Shown here: positions 54,777 to 64,000 of the stretch, piece by piece
How positions within the stretch are numbered: position 1 is the first letter of the stretch
Layout: each line of letters begins with the position of its first letter
Assembly (NCBI RefSeq): GCF_032118995.1
Contig: NC_092653.1
Location: forward strand, 23,145,202 to 23,209,201
DNA length: 64,000 nucleotides
Source: Asterias amurensis
Lineage: Eukaryota; Echinodermata; Asteroidea; Forcipulatida; Asteriidae
Direction of reading: 5' to 3'
Position numbers and translations under genes: made by a program
Notes under the pieces: model-generated
The model's input: the letters and a program-made list of their open reading frames with translations, nothing else
What the model was told of the DNA's origin: nothing
Database searches by the model: none

Positions 54777-55127
54777 GACCCAGTAAGTGGGTGACTGTAT
54801 TTTTTTTTTTCAGAAAAAGGAATACAGTCACACAGTTACTGGGTCTACAAAAAGGAATACAGTCACACAGTTACTGGGTCTACAAAAAGGAATATAGTCA
54901 CACAGTTACTGGGTCTACACAAAGGAATATAGTCACACAGTTACTGGGTCTACAAAAAGGAATACAGTCACACAGTTACTGGGTCTACAAAAAGGAATAT
55001 AGTCACACAGTTACTGGGTCTACACAAAGGAATATAGTCACACAGTTACTGGGTCTACACAAAGGAATATAGTCACACAGTTACTGGGTCTACAAAAAGG
55101 AATACAGTCACACAGTTACTGGGTCCA
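54777..55127 (+). repeat. 35-bp minisatellite upstream of SPATA22
   Basis: Nine units of about 35 bp, each with AGTCACACAGTTACTGGGTC, from 54812. Variants fall in an A-B-C, A-B-C, C, A order (AAAAAGGAATAC, AAAAAGGAATAT, ACAAAGGAATAT), a three-unit higher-order pattern. The stretch 54777-54810 (GACCCAGTAAGTGGGTGACT) is an inverted copy of a unit, so the array starts with a hairpin. The long frame across it is an artefact of the 105-bp triple. Confidence 0.9.
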
Positions 55128-55740
55128 CACAACATGACAAAGATAAACTGTAAATTAATTAGTAAGTCTAAAATGTCATGACTCGTTAAAACTTAATGTT
55201 AATTACGTAAAATAAACAACATGTTCTCTGAAGAAAAACTATTTTCTTAAAAGCAAAGTTTAAGCAGAATCCTTATGCTTGAGACTTTAAAGGTCTCACT
55301 AGTCTCTCACCAACCAGGGCAGGCAACATTGATTTTCACATTCGAAAAAAAGTCGTCCCCTGCCTGCTTGTCGAAAAAATATCAGCAAAAAGTTTGGGAC
55401 GCACGGAAACACACAGAAAGAAAATAATAAAGCAATAACGAAGTTCTCCTATTGACCATCATCAAAAACGTAAGAAAATGTACCTTTTATGTGTCCATTT
55501 ACGAACCAGTCTTCAACAAAGTAAGAATTCTGTAACTCTTTTCACGCACACCACACGAAGAAAATTACACTGAACTTTTTCTAATAAAAAAGTAAGTTTG
55601 TCAAGAGAGGGCGCTATGTAACCTAATCACCGCGCGCTCGTCCTCGAACCCCCGTCCATCATCTCATGAATAAAAAACAACATCACATACACACGCACAT
55701 AGGGGATCGACTAGAGATCGAGTTTGCTGTTTAATCACTG

Positions 55741-55853
55741 CGGTTGATCGGAGAATGTAAATGGAAGGAAGATCCAAGATCGTCAAGATAACACATTTTC
55801 CTTCATTCTGAGACAACTAATATATCCATCATATACCAGATTCGTAACTTGGT
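55741..55853 (+). other. Possible noncoding first exon of an unseen + gene
   Basis: A stretch without repeats ends in a strong donor (TTGGTAAGTTTTTC). It lies about 1.1 kb from the SPATA22 start in divergent orientation, next to an AGAGGGCGCT motif at 55606. No coding exon follows in the window, so this is a weak suggestion. Confidence 0.2.
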
Positions 55854-55859
55854 AAGTTT

Positions 55860-57200
55860 TTCTTTGAATTATGTTCGCATCTATGCATTGCTGTGACTTA
55901 TGTTTAGTGAAATTGCCAGCGTGAAAATAGCAAGGTGATGTCATCAATTTGGCAGATTGGACACGTCCTCCCTACTCATTGCAATCCGTATGCAAGCTCC
56001 GTCCGTTTGGCCGTGTGGGCCGGCTGGCTGGCTGGCAGCTTCTGATGTCTGATGATCGGCTGGTCATGACACCTGACAGTGACACAGTTGACTAGATCAT
56101 GCACTGGATTTAATATATTCATGTAGCCATCTTGAGTATCAATTGTATAATTTGTATTATGCTGAACTGAATTTCAATGTCTGTTATTGAGAGTGTTAAA
56201 TTAAACTGTTATGTTAAGCTCATTCAAAAGACATTAGTTTTTAGTTATCAAGTGGGAGGGGTCAATCAATGCTGACTGTCCTTAATTATGAAGACAACTC
56301 ACTGTATCTGACATTTAAAACTTGTTCACTCATATCATATCTGTCAAAAAGTAAGGCTTTTCATAATTTACCCTGATGATTCTAATTATAATCTAAATCT
56401 AATTTAATGTAATCGTAATCTGATTCTGAATCTGATGTAATGAAAGTGGCAATCATTTTTCAGTCTGAAGTTTAGGGGATGACAAATATACGTTAAAAAG
56501 CCTATATCATGAAGACATTAGTATTTATATTATGTCAGGTGAATTGTTGAACATAATCATCAATGGTGTTATTGCACACAATTGCACAAGGCTGTGTACA
56601 TTGTGTCAATGTTTGCCCATGTTTTCATTGACTAGCTAGCGAATATTTCATATCAAACTGCAGGAAGCTTTGTAATCAATGATCTAGCCAGCTGGACCAA
56701 TACAAGTTTTGACTGGTCCTACGTTTTTTTTTGCGAGTAGACCATTGTTATTGGGTGAGCCCTGCACGTGTCATTAAAAGTCAAAGACAAAATTGACCAG
56801 TAGGCCTATGTACATACTGAGTGATAGGCCTACATGTTAATTGCATTTTAGTACTCCATGGAAGTTTCATTATGCACTCAAAAATGTATTATGAACAATG
56901 CTTTCTGTGTACACTTTGTGCCATGGAATGTCAAGTGCACAAATTATCCTCTTTTGCTAAAAATAGTTTGCGGTTGAAGAAGCATAAAATCCATGATTGA
57001 TTGACCAACCATACTATGAGTCATCAACGTTAAATTAATTCCATTAAAAATACCAGTAAAAAACATAATTTTTCAAAGAGAACAGCTGGGTTGGAACAAA
57101 ATGCTCCACAGATTTTGTACAAAAAATCATTCGGTACATGGTGTTGCCTCATATAGGGGTTGTCTTAACTTTACCGCTCCATGTCGAGTGACACATATTT
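55860..57200. other. No gene seen
   Basis: AT-rich. A short GGCTGGCTGGCTGGCAG run lies near 56021. No supported exon or element. Confidence 0.45.
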
Positions 57201-57362
57201 CAGGCCTGGTCATCTTTGAACACATGTTGAAAGGGCAAGGCCTTTTTTTTCGCTTTGCAAAGGGCACCTCCATTGGAAAAACCTTAAAGTCAATTGAGAA
57301 ACTTTTAACGAGCACCGAGAACAAGACCATGGCCTCGGTGGCCTGCATGTGATTCCAGGCTT
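57201..57362. mobile_element. CAGGCCTG-family MITE
   Basis: CAGGCCTGGTCATCTTTGAA at the left, AAAGGGCAAGGCC, CAAAGGGCACCTCC and CATGGCCTCGGTGGCC inside, and GATTCCAGGCTTGG at the right. About 160 bp. Confidence 0.75.
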
Positions 57363-60300
57363 GGTACATGTATTTTCTGCCAAACTTGTCTGAACCAAGT
57401 TAACTTGAAGATGTTTTTTAGTGCCTGTAAACAATTTTGGAGTGCCATCTATTTTTTGAGGTCAGTCTGACCATGAGACACTCAGGAGTGTGCACAGGCA
57501 GGCATATACTAAGAGACAGGGATGGGAGGTACTGGAATCCATGCTCGTTATCTCCCTTTACAGTGGTTTGAAATCCTTATTCTAGACCTAAGCAGAGCCA
57601 CAAAACCAGGTCTTGGTAAACTTTGTCACTGAGCCTGCTCTTTACTGGACTTGTTCTTATCAACTTGATAAGGAAACTGATGAGTTTGCATTGCATCCTG
57701 TATAATAATCCACTAGATTATGGAATTACTGTACAATGTAAACACACACTGTAATGCATCTGGCATTGGCAATGGATGATGTCATGCCTACATTGTACAT
57801 GTAACATAGAATCTGTTGTACCAGCTTAAGGACTGAGTGGTACATGTATACATTGCATCAGTCATGCATTGTACATTTTTAGGTACGTAACGTATGTAGA
57901 CTGCTTAGAATAGAAACTCTCTGTTTTAGGTTTGTTTATGTAGAACTTATTGCAAGTTTGTATGTACTAATAATATGAACAGTTATGCCAAGCACTATAA
58001 TTTTGGTGTTGACCTGTTTTCACGGTGGGCAGAGCAATAACATTACATCTACAGTGTACAGTGTACATACATGTATGTACAGCATGTATCATGTGGGCCA
58101 TTTTGGGAGTAAAAATGTACGCAAAGGAATTGACTCCCAAAATGGCGGAAATGGTACAGTGTACTTAGATCTTCAGTGTGCGAAGACACGTTTTGCAACG
58201 TGCTAAGAAGTGACATGAAACAGTGTACAGTTTATGTGATGTTCGTTCATGAATGATGGATTCTAGCCCTTTTCACACTATTGTACAGTACAAAGCCAAT
58301 TCCCAGGAGATAGGATTTACCACAAGTGGTGTTTGGTTTTGTTAGAGTTTATAGCTCCAGGTTAGAGTGAGGAAGGATCTTTGTAAATAACCCTGGGTAC
58401 CTAGCCCTTTTTTCAAGGCCTTCCATGGGTTAGAAGAACCTTCACAGCCATAAAGTGTCTGGAACTTGGAAGACCATACATCATACATCATATCAGCATT
58501 TATATGAGGCGCCTTTTTCCCAAGGTTACAAAGCGCCTACATAAGATGCAACAAAGAACTCCAAACTCAAGCTGTTCCAATGTAGTGAAATAAATCAGTC
58601 AGTAGGAGGACCACATAGGAACACTCAGGAAGATGCAAAACTTGAATACAAATCAAGAAATAAGAACGTCTTTAGAAATTCCTGACATATATAAGTTCAA
58701 AAAGGCCTCATTGCAAGATACATGTAGCCATTTGCAATTGTGGTCTCCAGTTCAAGACGCTTCGTGGCTACACACATTTTCTAAACCACAAAGGTCTTGA
58801 TGAAAAGCTAAGGCCATTTGGGAATGTGTTAACTTGAAACTCTATTTTGGACACAATATTTCACAAACCACAGAATTCCTCCCTCCATGCTGAAAGTAAA
58901 TTTATTGCCATCCATAGAGATTGCCCAGCAATTACAAGAATTCGTCACAGAAGTAAAGAAATAAGAGAAAAAATAATAATCTAATTTAAAGTGTTTGTTA
59001 TGTGCTTGCATTTAATGAAAGCAAACCATTGTTTGCCTTCTGGTCAACCACCCTGATGACATCATATCAAGTATCTGTATTTTTAGCCTGAGCGCTAAAA
59101 CTTGATCCAAGCCTTGGGCCTCAAAGAAGTAATATCAGGATCTGGGTGGAAACCATGGTCTGTTTCTTTGGTTAAAGGTAACGTTCAAACAAAACTTGAT
59201 AGTAAGTTTTCAATCTGAAAGTTCACTGATCAGGTAAATTGCATGCCAGATCCAATCCTCTTGAGAGTTGTTTCCACCAGTAAGGTAAACAATATCAATA
59301 GAATGTCCCTCAAATTTGGCATTACACAAAAACCCTGACAAAACATGAACCCTGTTTTTTAAGTGCAGATCTGCTAAAAAATTGTAAATGGTTTGACAAG
59401 TTTTGATAATATCAAATTTTGTCAAACCGTTTTACTGTGCAAAGAGGTCAGCTGAATCATGTACATGTACGCTGCAGCAACAGCTGTACTGATTGCAAGC
59501 AAATAAAAAAATAAAAATCTACACATGTATGTAGAAGAAGAAAAAATAAAGGAATAAAAATAGATGCAAAAACAAAATAATATTTGTTTATCCCCAATGC
59601 AAAATGTGTTGTTTTCCTGATGCAAATTTCCTTGAACATTGATAAAAAAAATATACAGGCTGGTTGTACATGTACACATGTAGGGGGCCCACATTGTATG
59701 CATGTTATGAAAGTGTAGTGTGTTCAGTAAAAAAGTTCCAGAGTGGGAAAAAATATTCCCAAAACTATCATCCATTTAGACCTACAATGTACTGTACATG
59801 TAGCTTTAATAATAAGGACTATGGGAATGTTGACCCCTCCAGTAAACCACACACACTATCAGCATGCACCCAGGAAACAATAAATGGCCATAGGGGTATT
59901 GTCATATCCCTAGGCTCATCCCATCATTGGGGAACCCTCTAATTGAGGAAAGAACAGTACCCTCTATATTGGGGTCACAGTTGTCTGGATGAGGGGATGT
60001 GTGTTACTTTACAAGCAAATCAAAACTTGTATTATTGATTAGATCATTGGCCTAGAAGAGGATGCAATTTTGATGTAATTATTGCTGTCAGCTTAGTGAA
60101 TAGTAGACAGGTTGGCTATACCACGGAGGTATAGGGTTGGACCCAACATTCTTTCATTGTGGCAAAAGAGGCAAGATGCACCTGGGCGCGCCTTAGTGCC
60201 TTTTGAAATGTTTCAAGTACAAAGTGAGGATTTCCCTCATTTAGGGGCCCCTGACTGTGGAAAAACATTACTACAAGTATTAGCCAAGCATGTTTTTTAC

Positions 60301-61089
60301 TGAGAAAATATAATAAGTCGTTGCAAACTGCTCACCAACTTCAACAAGGACCTGTATGCCAATGCCTGGTATAATTTCATAGTTAATGGCCTGACGTTTT
60401 CGACCTTGAGAAACTTTTGAAGGGGCACCAAGGCTTAGACCAAGGGCAACAGAGGCCACGGGCTCCGTGTAGTAATTATAGGTCTGGTGTTATAGACATT
60501 GAATGTACAGAATGTACAGTATGCACACAAACCACGTATTTTTCAAAACAGTATTTTGGTGTGCTTGTGGGCAAACAATTAGCCCTAATTCCCACTCCGG
60601 ATACTAGAATACACAATATTGAATATCGCCAAGAAGGATACAGATTTACCCCTCAGAGAAAAAAAAAGGGAAACATTAGGCAAAATGTGTAACGATAGCT
60701 TTTGATTAATCATACACTGTATAATGGTGGTCATGGTGGTGTGTTCATTGTAGTAGTTTGGATTATTCCGTTCAAAAGTGGCAAATTTTATAAACCTGCC
60801 CTTTGAAGCAGACAATTATTGCTATCGTTTTTCTACTATGCAAAATTAAGAAGGAAACCAAAGTATATTTCGTGGTGTATTGGTCGGACCCTCATCTTAT
60901 ACAGCAATACTGTTTTGTGCTTGGGTATTTTTTTAGCTTTAAAAGTAACATTTGGATAGGATGATGTGACAGCAGGTACCAACCTTGCCGCAGCATTTTC
61001 AAACAGAAATCAACCCTCAGAAATCTGAGAAACGATTTGTTTTGGGGTGAAAGTTTACCCAAATGATTCGAAGGGAATCCTTTCTCAAA
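57363..61089. other. No gene; TGTACA/TACATGTA-rich tract and MITE pieces
   Basis: From about 57720 to 58230, and again to 59800, the palindromic words TGTACA, GTACAGTGTAC and TACATGTA are unusually dense. A GGCGCC/AAGCGCC segment at 58508-58545 looks like an old retroposon tail. A CAGGCCTG-family piece lies at 60409-60486 (GGGGCACCAAGGCTTAGACC). No supported exon. Confidence 0.5.
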
Positions 61090-61470
61090 ATTGTTTTATC
61101 GATGTAGTGCTCGTCTCACCAATTATCAATTTATCTGGTCGTTACGCAATGAACCGCACCAATGCCTTCGTTCCTCAGACACAAACCTTCTTCGAGTACC
61201 CCTCTCTCATCACTCCTGGGGAAACCGTTCATTCTCTCGGTCGGGTCCTTCCCTATGGAACTCACTCTCCATCAAACTGAGAAAGGAAACTTCCTTCAAC
61301 ACATTCAAGATTCAACCCAAAAGCCATCTCTTCCAATTCAGCTGCCTCTCCTTCTGTTTTTTGTTTTAAATTAGTTCCTAGTTTGTTATCCTTTTAAGGG
61401 TTCCTGCGCCAGGAGTGTCACCTGTGAAAGACATGGGGCTCTATAATTTTCCATTATTATTATTATTATT
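61090..61470 (+). mobile_element. LINE 3' fragment, L2/CR1 type
   Basis: A decayed frame encodes the C-terminal signature seen after reverse transcriptase in L2/CR1-like LINEs. It reads GNRSFSRSGPSLWNSLSIKL, then FNTFKIQPKSHLF, where family members have a RxFSVAAPxLWNSLP ... FKxxLKTHLF pattern. Just upstream another frame gives FYRCSARLTNYQFIW. It ends GGGGCTCTATAATTTTCC plus ATT repeats, the expected tail. Truncated and inactive. Confidence 0.75.
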
Positions 61471-61532
61471 ACTTACCAATCTGATTCTATGCCCCTGTTA
61501 TTCTAAATGGATGTAATGTAATTTCAACTTCT

Positions 61533-61870
61533 TCAAGGGACAGCAAGGCAATGACCAGCCAGGCATTGAGGCAATTGCCTCTGACACTCTGTGAAGTAAT
61601 CGTGTCTGTGTGAGCTGTTTTTCATGGCTCTTCCATCTGTGTCTTCAAGTGATAATTCATCAACATTGTTGTGTTGGTTGAGTTTCTTGGAATGTTGATT
61701 TGTGGTACAACTTGTAAAATAATAACTTGTCAGTGAATTTATTCTCGTATTTGTTCACATCCTGAACATCTGACGAAAAGATTTGTAGAATAGTTATTCT
61801 AGAGACATGTTTTAAAGGGATACACAGGCAACGACTGGTTAAAAAAGTCTTTGAGCTCAGGGCTGGATAT
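61533..61870. mobile_element. CAGGCCTG-family MITE pieces
   Basis: GGGACAGCAAGGCAATGACC and GAGGCAATTGCCTCTG (61537-61600), and a weaker AGGGATACACAGGCAACGAC piece at 61815. Ends are eroded. Confidence 0.4.
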
Positions 61871-62027
61871 TTTTTACAGGTTCCCACTAAAAAAAGTTGC
61901 TCAGGAAGTAGAATGCAATTCCTTTTAAGGCTGTTTTAATATTGAAATGCAACTTCAACTTTGTACACAATTGTTTACACGAGTGTAAAAGTTTGATTTG
62001 TTTTCTTATATTATTTATTAGTCATCT

Positions 62028-62166
62028 GCCGTCAATTTCACAAAGAGGTATTACTCGTCCTAACTTAGGATTAATCTTAAGGTCTGCATGCTACAGTGCA
62101 GGGTTGGGACTCATCCTAAGTCATAAGATTATCCTAAGTTAGGAAGAGTTTTGTGAAATCGACGGC
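62028..62166. mobile_element. Foldback MITE, complete
   Basis: GCCGTCAATTTCACAAAGAG and the inverse of GCCGTCGATTTCACAAAA form the ends. Inside are TCCTAACTTAGGATTAATC and ATTATCCTAAGTTAGGA. Same family as 43892-44010. Confidence 0.8.
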
Positions 62167-62801
62167 AGGAAGGTTAAGATTCTGTTTGGGAGTGGGAAAA
62201 CTTCTCTTCGGGGATATTCTAGCAACAAAAGTGTTACACTCATTCCCCTTAGAGCTAAGTAGAGCCTCCCACCCTTCTTCCAGGCACACGAAAAAACCCA
62301 TAGAGAATTGGCTCACAGAAAAGAACCACCAACTCTAAAATGTTTATCAAATGTTTTCATCAAAATAGAAAGCTTGGATTGGTCCTAACACTGTATGGTC
62401 AAAGTTCAAGTCCAATAACTACAGAATCACAATGACTAGTGAATGAGTAGTGAGAGGGTAACTCAAGTTCAGTGTTTTGTTACGCCATACAATAATGGGA
62501 AAAACTGGATATCGAATGCAACTGCCATTCATTCTCTGTATGGGTAGGGGGTAGCCCTGACAGCCTCTTTTCATTATAACTTCACACACACACAGTATGA
62601 CCAGGGGTTGACCTTACTGGGGTACAAGCTTGTTGTGTTATCCTTCCTGACATCATGACAATAGGGAAGGCAGCCAGTGAGACTCCCCTCTGGTGATCAT
62701 AGGATATGTTCACACGAGCAGCTAGCTTACTAGTTAGTTAAAATGGTTAAATAACAGGGGAAATTGTTGACCGTGTGAACACAAAATGTAGGTGTGCACA
62801 G

Positions 62802-62893
62802 CCACAGTGGGTGCCCCTTTAGTTTACCAATGAGAAAATGCCTTGGTGCCCTTGCCCTATCAAAAGCGAAGCATATAGGGCTGCATGTCTCTC
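62802..62893. mobile_element. CAGGCCTG-family MITE, partial
   Basis: Reverse complement of the start of the copy at 33553: AATGCCTTGGTGCCCTTGCC and GCGAAGCATATAGGGCTGC. Confidence 0.6.
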
Positions 62894-64000
62894 AAGAAAA
62901 CACATAGGCCCACCTATGCCATCACTCTAACTTGAATACAAAATAAACAAACATCATCAGACAGACAATCTCCGCAACGTCACAGTAGAATGGTTTAATT
63001 GACATCACTTCCTGCCTGTGAAAGCTACACTACAAAGAACTACGTCGTTAATAACCCAAAATGCGCTGCTGCAATTTTACCAGCATAATTTAGTGAATGG
63101 GATATAAAGCAACCAACCAACCATCAAAATAAATTTTTAATCATTTTTTTATGTGTTCGCTTTATCTAGATTTATTTTGGGAATCAACTTTTTCTATAAC
63201 CTGACATTTATTTCACCTCCCTGTCTCAAAAATTGACAGAACGTCAATTAAAGGAGTTCTAAGGAGAATGTCAGATTCAATTTTGTGGTGGAATCATGTT
63301 CTTAGTCTTCATGTGAGTGGGGAAAAGATTATACGTACATGTAGGCCCCATCCAACTTGATATGTTTCACACTATTTGCTATTTATTTGACGCAATGACA
63401 GCAGCATCTATGAATAGGAAATAAAAAGAGAATAACTTGGGAAAATAATATTACCCTAAAGGGTCATAGTTCTCTACTTACACTTCAAAATGGTGTCAAT
63501 TGCATTTGGATGGCCCGATGCAATAGTTTTCAATATCAAAAATAGCCGATGACATAATTCTGAGAAAAATTGGTATTTTCTACAATTATCATCAGTTTTT
63601 TCTTCATGCCTTCTGGTTTTCCTTCCCTCCGGAAAAATCAAACACTTTCGATCTCAGGCTGTGCTCTGTGGTTATGCCAAAGGCGCCTTGTAAGCATGCG
63701 GTTTGACCACATTGTTGCCTTGTCCTTTGAAGTTCAGTATCTGAGATGATTAGCCTCCGAAATTATTATTATAATTATTAGGAGCCTATTAGTATTATAG
63801 TAATAAGGAAATGGATTTAGAATGGATAAATAAACCATTTGGTTGACTACACTGCAGGACTTGTTTCGTTTTGGGGGTAACCAGTCGCTAAAATTACTCT
63901 GGCCAGTGGTCCAGTAAGTTCAGTGAGTAGTTGGATCTAAATTTCCACTAAGGTTTAAAACAAAAATGTCCAGTGCATGCAGTGAATTTCGTTCTTGAAG
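62894..64000. other. No gene seen to the window end
   Basis: AT-rich sequence with short ATT-rich tracts near 63755-63780. No exon, RNA gene or clear element supported. Confidence 0.45.

Noticed and set aside
54791-55072. 93-residue frame with repeated SHTVTGSTQ-type text
   Set aside because: A read-through of the 35-bp minisatellite. Three units make 105 bp, so all frames can stay open.
54777-55127. CRISPR array
   Set aside because: The units are contiguous without unique spacers, and the setting is an animal genome.
58829-59011. Short frames near 58.8-59.0 kb, including a 25-residue + strand frame
   Set aside because: Too short, without splice context or similarity. Such frames are expected by chance.
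1-64000. LTR retroelement or other virus-like element
   Set aside because: I found no paired long terminal repeats, primer site or protease/integrase-like coding region. The recognised debris is LINE, SINE and TIR-type only.

Overview
This is animal nuclear DNA: AT-rich, with intron-rich genes, GT-AG splice sites and many short non-autonomous transposons and SINEs. The gene set, a Deu-domain-like SINE and the repeat style point to a non-vertebrate deuterostome. An echinoderm, perhaps a sea star, is my best guess, but nothing in the window proves it. I see no prokaryotic features, no CRISPR array, and no LTR or other virus-like element.

Four protein-coding genes can be reconstructed with consistent reading phase at every junction. 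(1) ERAL1, + strand, 9072-15782, 11 exons, 545 aa: the mitochondrial Era-type GTPase that chaperones small-subunit rRNA. (2) A single FET-family RNA-binding protein (FUS/EWSR1/TAF15 type), + strand, 22213-40754, 14 exons, 601 aa: low-complexity N-terminus, RGG regions, RRM, RanBP2-type zinc finger and C-terminal PY-NLS. (3) A secreted or membrane-anchored polyamine oxidase resembling the maize enzyme, - strand, 45580-43363, 2 exons, 511 aa. (4) SPATA22, - strand, 54631-47818, 8 exons, 373 aa: the meiotic recombination factor that partners MEIOB. The genes have unrelated jobs and do not form a functional cluster, although three of the four have human counterparts on chromosome 17.

Region by region: 1-9.0 kb is intergenic, with a palindromic MITE, a tandem tRNA-derived SINE and, just before ERAL1, an array of short palindromes. 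16.0-21.1 kb, between ERAL1 and the FET gene, is a large nested inverted repeat that carries tRNA-Asn-like sequences, two minisatellites and several smaller foldbacks. FET intron 1 holds a palindrome made of palindromes. FET introns 6 and 7 (4.0 and 5.0 kb) flank one 59-nt exon. 40.8-43.3 kb and 45.7-47.8 kb are 3' and intergenic DNA with MITEs and a SINE piece. Just upstream of the SPATA22 start is a 35-bp minisatellite. 55.1-64 kb has no recognisable coding gene, only a possible noncoding first exon near 55.8 kb, a LINE 3' fragment at 61.1-61.5 kb and MITE pieces.

Most original observations: the large nested foldback, the palindrome array beside the ERAL1 promoter, the apparent loss of the KH GxxG loop and a long acidic insert in ERAL1, the FET exon and intron layout that recalls vertebrate FUS autoregulation, and a plant-type polyamine oxidase in an animal.
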